In this document: positions 51,953-61,600 of the stretch, piece after piece
How the letters are laid out: each line of letters opens with the position of its first letter
Position numbering within the stretch: the stretch's first letter is position 1
Source: Diplodia intermedia
Taxonomy: Eukaryota > Ascomycota > Dothideomycetes > Botryosphaeriales > Botryosphaeriaceae
Direction of reading: 5' to 3'
DNA length: 64,000 nt
Assembly: GCA_021495925.1 (NCBI GenBank)
Contig: JAKEKT010000023.1
Coordinates: forward strand, 248,001 to 312,000
Position numbers and translations under genes: made by a program
Notes under the pieces: model-generated
Seen by the model: only the letters and a program-made list of their open reading frames with translations
Database searches by the model: none
What the model was told of the DNA's origin: nothing

Positions 51953-53263
51953 GATCACGGCGTTCTGGGGGGTGATGGTGGTGGATGGTGCCCTGGTGAC
52001 GGTGGGGACCTGGCGTCCGCAGATGGAAGAGGCGCTCTGGGCCGGGGCTAGTTGCTGACGAACAAGGCTTGTTTAGGCAGATGGTGAAGAATTCATGGAG
52101 TGCGGGGGCGGTTCAATAAACGGGGACTGACGAAACCTACGTCAGCGCTCGGCTGGCACACTCAATAAAGTGTCAAATACGACTGAGGGCCGTGGAGCCG
52201 ATGGAAATGAAGCGGATAACACAAGTGACCAAGGTGAGCTCTTGCTGTCTGGAGAAAGAAGCGTTGGAAGGGTAGACGGAGAAGGAGCAGGAGCAGCTCG
52301 CCGGCTGTTGCTCGGCCCGGACCTTCTCCTGCGCCTCCCCCCACTCAGCGCCGCCACCAACAGAGCCCCTGCCGCCGCCTGATGCCCCTTCATCCACGAC
52401 ACCCTCACCATGCATCCTGACAGCCGGCTGAGTCGCTTCCTCCCGCCTTATCCGCTGCTTGGAGCACGCGCGTCCTGCTCACCGCTGTCAATGAACGCCA
52501 CAAAGGGCGACTGAGCCAATCGTTACACTCGCAAGCAAGGCCGCGCTCATTTTAACTCGTCTAAGCAATCTTGGGGCTCTGCCTTCCGTTCCCGGTTGGC
52601 CGTGGCCCCCGAGATGCCATGCGACGTGCGAGCCAATGCCCGGATTTCTGTCCAAGACAGACGCTGATCACACCTCTTTAATTGCCCAACTAGGCAGCCC
52701 GCCTGAGTCCAACACCCCGGGTGACCGCTAGCCAGGGCGCAGCACTCGGTTTCCGAAATTATTCTCAACAGCTCCTCGCCCGGCATGCCAAACTCGTGCT
52801 TGAGCATTCTTGAGCCTGCCCCGCCAGGGCTCCCTTCTACCTCTCGCGCGTTTGTCGCTCATCTCATCAGAGTCCACGGAACTTACTGCATCCAGCAGCA
52901 GGCTTCTAAAGATAAGCAAATGTCATGCGCTTACGTCGCACCAGATTCTGCAAATGATGTCGGATTCTCGCCCAATCAGGCCTCCACCGCTCAATCAGAC
53001 CCTGTCCCTGTCCCTAGCTCTGCACACCATAAACCTAAGCACACAGGCCCAGGCACGGGCGAGGTCGCTCGAGTAAGACTCTCGGATGATCTTCCGACAC
53101 ACTGACACGGAGATGATCAGGGCGCGTTGGCGAAAAGGATGACCCTGACCTTATAACCCGTTTCGCTCGCTGACTTCCCGCTGCCCAACGCTGCAGATCC
53201 TTCGCCATTCTCGAACGTGTCTCCGTTCTTTCGTTCTTTCCCGGTCTCTTCACTCTTTTCAGA
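51953..53263. promoter_or_regulatory. Divergent intergenic region, cupin / GH55
   Basis: About 1.3 kb between two divergent genes. Frames on both strands are short and without domain character. The 100 bp before the GH55 start are CT-rich, as in strongly expressed fungal genes. Confidence 0.4.
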
Positions 53264-55877
53264 ATGCGGCCTTGCTGCCTGCTGTCCGTGGCCCTGGCCT
53301 TCGGCCTGTCGGCCGCTGCCCCCACGTACGGTACAGGTCCGGCAACTGCAAACCCTACTGGAGCTCCTGTCCCTTCTCTTAACGCATCCCCTTCTTTAGT
53401 CTACACGCCCAGTCCTTCGTATGTAAATGTAGCATTCTTCATGAAATATTGTGCTAAAGCCATGACAGGGGTGCCCCTTACCCTCCTTACAATGAAACGA
53501 CAGAGCCCGGGGTCTCTGTAAATGGCTCCGCTTCCAACTCCACTGGATCGCCCTATTCAGCAGCCTGCACCCCTCTCACTGTCGATAACCCGAGCACTTA
53601 TTGGCTGGAAGACATCACTCACAATGGCTTGTCCTCCTATCTCAATTCTAGTGTGGGCGACTACAGTACGTTCCGCAACGTGGTCAAGGACTTCGGTGCG
53701 GACAACTCAGGCAATACGGATGCTTCGACTGCAATCCAAAATGCTATTAATGGTAAGTTATACCTGTGGCTGCATGATTTCAACCCACACTAAACCTGTC
53801 AGCTGGTCCGGCCAACGGCGCTCTCCGTTCCCAGAAGGACAACGGTTACGGATCGACCGGCCAGCCTGCCGTCGTATACCTACCCGCTGGTACCTACCGT
53901 CTGAGCTCTCCCCTCCAGTTGTTCATTGGAACAGTGTTTGTCGGCGATCCCATCAACCCTCCTGTCCTCAAGGTTGCTTCCAATTTCAGCGACAGTCACG
54001 TCATCTACGCCAAGGATCCTCGTTACGGCGGAACCATCAACTTCTTCGTCGGCCTCAAGAATGTTGTAATCGACTCAACCGCCGTTTCTCCCACAAACTC
54101 CATCGCTTTAATCGACTGGACTGTCAGCCAAGCGACCCAGATCACCAATGTAGTCTTCAACATGCCCGGCAACTCGACTGGCCACGTTGGCATGAGGATT
54201 GGCGAATGGGGCGGAGGTGACGGGTACAACAGCAACATTATCATCAACGATCTTACCTTCAACGGAGGCTACATAGGCATCTACGCCGGCGGCCAGCAAT
54301 GGCTCTTTAAAGGCATCAAATTCAGTGGCTGTCGCATTGGCGCCAAGCTTGGTGGTCACGATATCGTCCTCACCGGTAGCACATTCGAACACTGTGGTAT
54401 TGGCATCAATGCGACCGACATCGGCGGTTCTTTCGTTGTTATCGACACCTCCACCAGCAACACCGGCACTTTCGTTTTCTCTACCGACACTTACAAACCC
54501 AATGGCATTGTTCTTGAGAATATCCAGCATGACGGCACTACCGTTGAGCTGAACAACCAAACTCTTCTTTCCGGCAATGTCGACGACACTTGGTTCCGAG
54601 GAAACGCTTATCCAACCCCCGGAAGCGGCGCTCACTCTTGGATTCCCGGTGGTCAGACCGGCAAGACCCCTCGTACCACAGCCCTTCTTGACGGCAGCAA
54701 CTACGTTGCCATTGCTCCTCCGACCTACAAGGAGTACTCAGTCGATAAGTTCGTCAACATCAAAGCCGTCGACGGTCTGCCCGTCTATGGTGATGGCGTG
54801 ACTGACGATACCGATAACATCAATGCCATCCTCGCCCAGTACGCGGGCTGCTCCATCATCTACTGGCCCGCTGGAACCTACATCGTCACCGACACCATCA
54901 CCATCCCCGTAGGTAGCCGCATCTTCGGCGACGCCTTCGGAACTGCCATCGCCGCCAACGGGAGCAACTTTTGGAACCCGGACGAGCCTCGCGCCATGGT
55001 AAAGGTCGGCAACAGCGGCGACGTCGGCGTCGCGCAGATCAGCGACATGCTCCTCACCGTGGCCGACGTACTCCAGGGCTGCAAACTCCTCGAGATCAAC
55101 ATGGCAGGCGCCACCCCCGGCGACGTCGGCCTGTGGAACACGCACTTCCGCATCGGCGGCGCCAATGGCTCCAAGGTGCGAACCAACTGCGCCGCTGGCA
55201 CGTCGCCCGCACAGTGCAAGGCCGCCTGGGGCCTACTGCACCTCACAGACACGTCATCCGCTTACATCGAGAACATGTGGGGCTGGACGGCTGACCACGA
55301 CCTCGACGGGCCCTCCGGCGAGCAGGTCATTGCCGTCGGCCGCGGCGCCCTGGTCGAGGCGACCAAGGGGACCTGGCTCGTTGGGACAGGTATGGAGCAC
55401 AACACTCTCTACCAGTACAACTTCTGGAACGCACAAAATGTCTATGCCGCCATGCAGCAGAGCGAGACGCCGTACTGGCAGGGGCCCAACAACAGCAGCT
55501 GGGCTGCCGCGCCCTATCCGTGGGCGGACAACCTGATCGCGAGCGACCCGGATTTTGCGGGATGTAACGGCGATGCGTACTGTGGCGTGGCGTGGCTGGA
55601 GCGCATGAATGAGGGCACGAGTGATTTGTTCCTGTACGGAGGTGCATTGTGGACGTTCTTCAACGGTGGCGTCAACAAGGCGTGCACGGAGAATGGCGAT
55701 AACTGCCAGCAGAGCGCCATTGAGATCAGCGAGGCTAAGCGGACGTACCTTTATGGTACGAATGCCAAGGCTGTGGAGCGTATTATTGTCAGTGACGGTG
55801 GCGCTGGGGTGGCTACGAGTGCGGATAGCAGCGGTGGGTGGGGTGGTGTTGTTGCGGCCTATCTCTTCAACACGTAA
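53264..55877 (+). CDS. Secreted GH55 beta-1,3-glucanase
   Basis: Exo- or endo-beta-1,3-glucanase of family GH55, acting on fungal wall glucan, callose or laminarin. Three exons (53264-53418, 53469-53752, 53803-55877) give 837 residues; both 50-bp introns have GTATGT or GTAAGT donors and CAG acceptors. Signal peptide 1-18 (MRPCCLLSVALAFGLSAA), then a Pro/Ser/Thr linker. Two tandem beta-helix (pectate-lyase-3-like) modules follow: the first opens YSTFRNVVKDFGADNSGNTD with VVYLPAGTYRLSSPLQL; the second opens FVNIKAVDGLPVYGDGVTDDTDNI with IIYWPAGTYIVTDTITIP. The inter-module cleft motifs (TWLVGTGMEHNTLYQYNF; QSETPYWQG) are typical of GH55. Many NxS/T sites are present. Length matches the family. 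Confidence 0.9.
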
Positions 55878-56291
55878 GAGAAGGTGTCAAGAAGGGAGTG
55901 GAAGAGTGGGTTCGACTGTTTGCTTCTCCCGCTCACCGTGTTTCACGTTAGTCGGAAGGTATCGGCCGTCCTTGCTCGAAATGTGATCGGTGAGCAATGA
56001 TGAAAGGCAGCTGTCATGGTCTTTATGTTTACCTCTTCTCTTCCTAGTAAAATTTTCAAAGAACTATATTTGTTGTACTCGTTTCCATGAAACACTCTCA
56101 TTAGCATCATGTAGCACAAGTTCTCCATTAAACTGGGTTTCCTTGGTGCCTTTGATATATAGAAGCTAATGTCACCTCTATGAAAGCCGCAGCCAAGTCC
56201 ATTGCCCGGGTTTCATGCTACGCTGTTGCTTTTGCTCTTCTCTGTCTTGATCTTTTTGGTATGCCGCAGCCATCCACCCTCACCTAAAATC
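55878..56291. other. Convergent 3' intergenic region
   Basis: About 410 bases of AT-richer 3' flank between GH55 and the single-pass membrane protein. No other feature seen. Confidence 0.4.
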
Positions 56292-57102
56292 TCACTCGCA
56301 CCTTTCACCTCTCTCTTCATCCGTGACCGGAAATACCAAGCCTTCCTCGCCGCCCTCATCCCCAAGATACCCCGCCAACCGTTCTATCCATGTATCCAAC
56401 CTCTCTTCGACCCGCTCCATGAAGCTTATATCTCCCGCACATCTAGCGTATGCCTGAACCAATCGCTCTCCATCACCCTCAGTTGCCTCGCTCTCTTCCG
56501 GAACTTGCACATACCCGACACTGTTCCACCTCCTCGTCCTCCTTCGGCCCAGCCCACCAGCCTGCGCCGTTGGCCGCCGGACCTGAGCCTGGCCCCTCCC
56601 CCAAACTCCCATCTCGACCGCGGACCCGCTTCCCCCGTCGAATGTCCACCGATCGGGCGTCCCGGCCGGCAAGAGCTTCGCTTCCTCATCGCTTTGATCC
56701 GCGTCGTCCACGTCGTCATCATACTCGTCATCGTCACGACTGTCGTAATCTTCATCATCTTCATCTTCATCATCCCGCCGCCCCTGCAAGTCCCTCAATC
56801 CCTTCCGAATCGCCCTCGTCGCTGTCGCGTGATCCGCCGCGGCCTCCGCGCTCCTCCTCGACCTCCTCATGCGCTCCTCCCAGATCTTCTGGATGCGGCT
56901 CTTCTTCGCTTGTCCATCGCCGCCGCCGCCGTCACCCTGCATCGACATGGATCCTCCATCTCTCAACGGCAGGTACCCGCCGCCGCCACTTGCTCCTCCT
57001 TCTCCTCTGCTTCTGCCTCTTCTTCTCGTCCTCGTCCTTCCCCTCCCTCTTCCCCGCAACAGCCCTTCATCTTCTCCATCCCCCTCCTCCTCCTCCTCCG
57101 AA

Positions 57103-57133
<31 letters not shown>

Positions 57134-57452
57134 ACGAAACGCCGGGCGAACGCCGCCGCCAATCGCCGTACGGACGACGATCCGGCGGCTCAACGTCCAG
57201 CCCGCGGTGGAAGGTGAGGTGGTAGTAGTAGACGAGCAGCACGGCGGCGGCGGCGAAGGCGAAGGTGAGGAGCGCGGCGGGGAGGAGCCAGGGCGGCGGC
57301 GGCGGGAGGGAGGGGAGCGTGTATGCGGTTGGGGTTGGGGTTGCGGTCGCGGTCCCGGTCGCGGTTGATGTGGTCGCGGTTGCGGTGGTGGTGAGGGCGG
57401 CGGGTACTGAGGTGGATGGCGGACGTGGTGGCGGTGGCTGTGGCGGTGGCAT
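56292..57452 (-). CDS. Single-pass membrane protein with long charged tail
   Basis: Single-exon 386-residue protein. Residues 1-54 are Pro/Thr/Ala-rich and probably extracytoplasmic. One transmembrane helix lies at about 55-77 (WLLPAALLTFAFAAAAVLLVYYY). The long cytoplasmic tail has an acidic-serine stretch (SSSEEEEEGDGEDEG), Arg/Gly-rich repeats, a helical basic segment (KIWEERMRRSRRSAEAAADH), an acidic DDEDEDDEDYDSRDDDEYDD block and a final amphipathic part (FMERVEERLDTWIERLAGYLGD). An opposing plus-strand frame of similar length (56202-57368) is Ser/Arg/Pro-rich and looks like its shadow. No family recognised; the architecture is frequent among uncharacterised fungal membrane proteins. Confidence 0.68.
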
Positions 57453-58694
57453 GGTTCGGTGTGGTGTGGTTGTTGGGGTTTGAAGTGTTGGTTTGTGTTG
57501 GCGGGAGGCGGGTGGGTGTTGAAAAGCTCTTGTTGTTGTTGCTGGCGGGCGGGCGGGTTGGTTGTAGTTATGGAAGAGAGGCTTGTCGCTTGGGCACGCT
57601 GGTATTTAAGGCTGCAGTTGGCAGAAGTGAGTGTGTCTTTTGTTTGCTTGCCGTCACTTTGGCAGATCTTCGGTACTTTCTGTCACTTTGACTCTGAGGT
57701 TACGTTTGTGGTTGTGAGTGATTTGTGGAAATGTAGACACTTGAGGAAAATTTCCATTAGGATTAGGTGTAAAACCACCCACCTTCCTCTCACGACAGAG
57801 CGACGTTCTTGGAATAATTGTTTGTCTCACCCAATTCTGCAAGTATAATCATCTCATGAGATTCACAGCTGACAGCTGATGCGCACCGCAGACACTTCAA
57901 CACCCCCAAGGAATTCTAAACCAGAAAATTCGAAGCAAATGTACATCGACATCTTCAGTAGAAGCGAACATCAGGACGTAAATATAAAATTTCCCAAGCC
58001 CTCTTACGCGGGGTCGAAGCAAATATTCGTATTTAAATGTAAGGTTTATAAGCCCTCTCACGAGGGCAGTTGAATCATTCGTTCATATACATACGTAGTC
58101 AGTCTTAAATCTTATATTTACATCCGGGTATTTGCTTCTGTTTCTCCCGTGAATAGGACGCAGCATCTCTGTGAATACAGTTCAATTGAAACCCACAGTG
58201 GTCATTCTTCGGACGGACTCGATACATTAAAATCATTACAAATTTCTCTGCCTACTTAGAACCTCTCTCGTTCCCTTACCCCCCTAATTTTCTCATACCC
58301 ATCCCATCATAATCAGACATATCTCCATCACCTCAAAGGAAACAATAACAAAATCCAAGGTGTGAACAAACACCTGGAATATAAAACAACAAACGCGGGG
58401 TATCCCATGCGCTGTCCAAGAAAATGCCAAAGACGAGCAATCCACAAAAGAGTGGAGAAACTCAATCTTGATGCTTTCTCCCCCACCTCAACACCAATAG
58501 CAGGTGTCGGTGTAAGGACGAATAAAACAAAGTGTTATCCGAGATCTATCCCGTCTAGTGAACCAAATATTGAGCCAGCGGACATTGCTCGTTCTGAAAA
58601 CGCCTTGTCAAGTAATTAAAGTATTTCGATATGCAGAAGGAACTTCGCTTTTCTCTTCTCTAGAACGCGTGCACGATATTTTTGCGTTTCGCTC
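57453..58694. other. AT-rich intergenic region with clustered MITE-like repeats
   Basis: About 1.2 kb, AT-rich from 57700 on. It contains three repeat units at 57961-58138. Frames are short; no gene supported. Confidence 0.45.
57961..58138 (+). repeat. MITE-like dispersed repeat, clustered copies 5-7
   Basis: Unit A (57961-58013) reads GAAGCGAACATCAGGACG... then CAAGCCCTCTTACG. Unit B (58015-58068) is a tandem relative: GAAGCAAATATTCG... with AAATGTAAGG and AAGCCCTCTCACGAGG. Unit C (about 58100-58138) is inverted; its reverse complement reads GAAGCAAATACCCGGATG and TAAATATAAGATTTAAGAC. CACGAGGGCAGTTGAATC at 58060-58077 matches the terminal motif of the copy at 62844. Confidence 0.7.
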
Positions 58695-61600
58695 TTAACG
58701 GCGGTTGAAGTTCAAGAAGCGAGCCTGGAAGAAAAAGAGATATTAGTACATCATCGAAAAGTGAGAAGTGGTAACGGGAACTTACAGCAGTGAACAGCAG
58801 AATCAAGTTGCTGCCAATGAACGCAATGAGAATGCCCAGATCCCTCCAGCGGTTGTTGAACTCGTAGCCGAGAGGCTGGTAAAACTCGTCGCCAACCTTG
58901 TACGCACAATACTCGCACTCGCTGGTCTGGTTGTTGACGATGTAGCCGGGGCCGCCGGCTGAGAAGAAGCCCTGCATGTAGTCGCCGCACATCTGGCCGG
59001 CGGGCGCGGTGAAGCGGTTGAGCTCGACGCTCGTGCACTCGACCTTGCGGTCGGCAAGCTCGGTGACGAGCATGCCGCCGATGAGACGGGTGAAGGGGTC
59101 GAGCTGATACAGCCAGGCGCGCCAGAACTTGGGGATCTGCGGCTTGGGGATGGTCACACCGCAGAAGAGGGCGAAGACGATGATGACGAAGGGATTGACG
59201 TGCGCCGAGATGAACGGGTCGGGCGTGATGGCCGCGATCAGCTGGCCCAGCGTCACGGAGAAGATCTCGGTGATGAGGATCATGAAGAACTGGTAGCCGG
59301 CCCGGCTCGAGTCCGACTGGAAGCCGGGGATGTAGTAAAGCGGCAGGAAGAAACCGACGGCGCAGAGTATGCTGTACGGCATCTCGGCGAGGACCATGGA
59401 CAACGCGAAGGGGAACGTCTTGTACGCCTTGGAGGACTGCTCGCGGAAAGAGATCATACGCGAGATGGCATACTTGGGCTCGATCTGGGCAAGAATGAGG
59501 GCGGGCAAGACGGTGACCTGGAAGATAACGAAGACGCGGTATTGGAGCGAGGCGCGCGAGTCGTCGAGCTGCAGGAAGGCAAGACCGGTGAAAAGGGCAA
59601 TGACGACGTGGTTGAAGAAGCGGGTGAAGCCGTAGTTGGGCGTGCGCCAGAAGGACAATTGCTGGCGGGCGTTGACACGCTTGATCTGGTACCAGATCGG
59701 AGTGGCGTATTCCTTTTGCTCGACTTCAGGTGCGGAGCCTACCTCCTCAGCACGATCGCGCTTCATGTGGATGATGTTCTCCTTGACCTTGGCGAATTCA
59801 TCAGAATCCTTCCAGACGTCACCCCAATCCTTGTTACCAATGCGAGGGGTTTGACCGGCACCAATGGCGTCCAGCATCCACTCGGCGGGGTTGAGATCAG
59901 CCGGGCAGTCAGCGCCGTTCTGGTGGAAGTATTCGAGCAGCACATGAGCATCCTTGCCAATGTCACCAAAGTAAACACACTGGCCACCACGCTGAAGCAG
60001 CAGAAGCCTGTCAAACGACTCGAACAACGCAGAATTCGGCTGGTGGATGGTGCAAAGGATGGCCTGGCCAGCAGCAGCTAGCTTCCTCAGGAAACGGACA
60101 ATGTTGAAGGCGCTCTGGGAGTCAAGACCGGAAGTGGGCTCATCAAGGAATAAAAGTAGCTCAGGCTTAGCAGCAAGCTCAACACCAATGGTGACGCGCT
60201 TGCGCTGCTCGACAGCAAGACCGTTCTCAGGGTCGCCGATGATAGCGTCGGCGATGTCCTCCATTTCAAGAAGAGAGATGACTTCCTCGACATAGGCGTA
60301 CTTCTCGGACTGAGGGACGTCGTACGGCTGGCGCAGGTCGGCGGAGAAACGAAGGGCCTCACGGACAGTCTGACTAGGCTCATGGACATCGAGCTGCTCG
60401 GCATAGGCAGTACCACGCTGGAAGGCGATACCAGGAGGCTTGCCATCCACGAGCTTCTCGCCGCTGATCACACCAATGTTCTTACGCGCGGCAAGAACAT
60501 CCAGAAGGGTGGTCTTGCCGGCACCGGAAGCTCCCATAAGAGCAGTGAGCTTTCCAGGCTGGACGTAACCGAAGATGTTGTTAAGCAGGCGCAATTGACC
60601 ATGACCGGAGGGGTGCGGCACATCGTAACAAAGGTCTTCCCAGGTGAGGATGGCCTTGGAAGTTATCTTGAGACCATCGCCGGCCTCAGAAGTCTCCTCC
60701 TTGCGGTTCCTCTTGTCCTTCTTGCGCTGGAGTTCTTCGTTAAGCTTCTTGGTCTCAGAATCTTCCTTGGCGAAGAAGGTGACGGTCTTTCCACCAGCAC
60801 CCCACTTGATGTGCTCACCAAGCAGGGCGTTTGTGGCTAAGAAACCAACGATGAGGACCATCATGATACCCCAATTACGCCAGAGGTCGCTAGGGTTGTA
60901 CGCAAAGCCCTGCTCGATGTAGGCACTACCGGAGATCTGGTCGGTGCCGGCGACACTTCCAGCAAGCGTGCAAGACTGGTGGGCAATGTCGTTATAATCG
61001 CCTCCGGTGGGGACGAGAGAATCCGAAGTGCAAGTGAGGGTCAGGCGCTTGAACTCGTTCATCATGAGAGCGGAAAAGCCGAGGCCCAGTGCGTTGATGT
61101 AGAAGATCCACCTGAGCCAGACCTGCTCCGACTGCCATTGGATGAGATAGCCGGAAGTCAAGACGAAGAAGGTAATGATGGTAGCCGCAAGACGGATCGC
61201 AACATCGAAGTCGGGACAGAGGCATCCGACAGTTCGGAAGAACAATGTCATCGACAGGTAGCCAGAGATAATGATCAGGACAAAGGTGAAGAAGGCACCA
61301 GCATCGAGAACCAAGCCGCACATAAAGTACACCATGATACTAAAGACCAGGATCTTCGCACTTGCAAACACCGTGTCGACCATGATCTGAGCGATCCAAA
61401 GGGCAGAAGGACGGTGGAAGGTGTACGCACGGTGCTTGTTGATGATCGGTCGGCCAACCATGGTGGAAGCTAGCTCGGAGAAAGCCTCGAACGCGTTGAA
61501 CAGAAGGGAGATGAACAGAAGACCACCACGAGTGAAGGCACCGGCACTAGTCTGGGGGAGTTGGAGCCAGACGGTACCCAGAATGATAGCAACGACGATA

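Noticed and set aside
51955..53105. Several 60-106-codon frames on both strands
   Set aside because: Low-complexity or random composition in a divergent promoter region.
56202..57368. 388-codon plus-strand frame with a signal-like start
   Set aside because: Becomes Ser/Pro/Arg low complexity; the minus frame has a coherent transmembrane protein layout.
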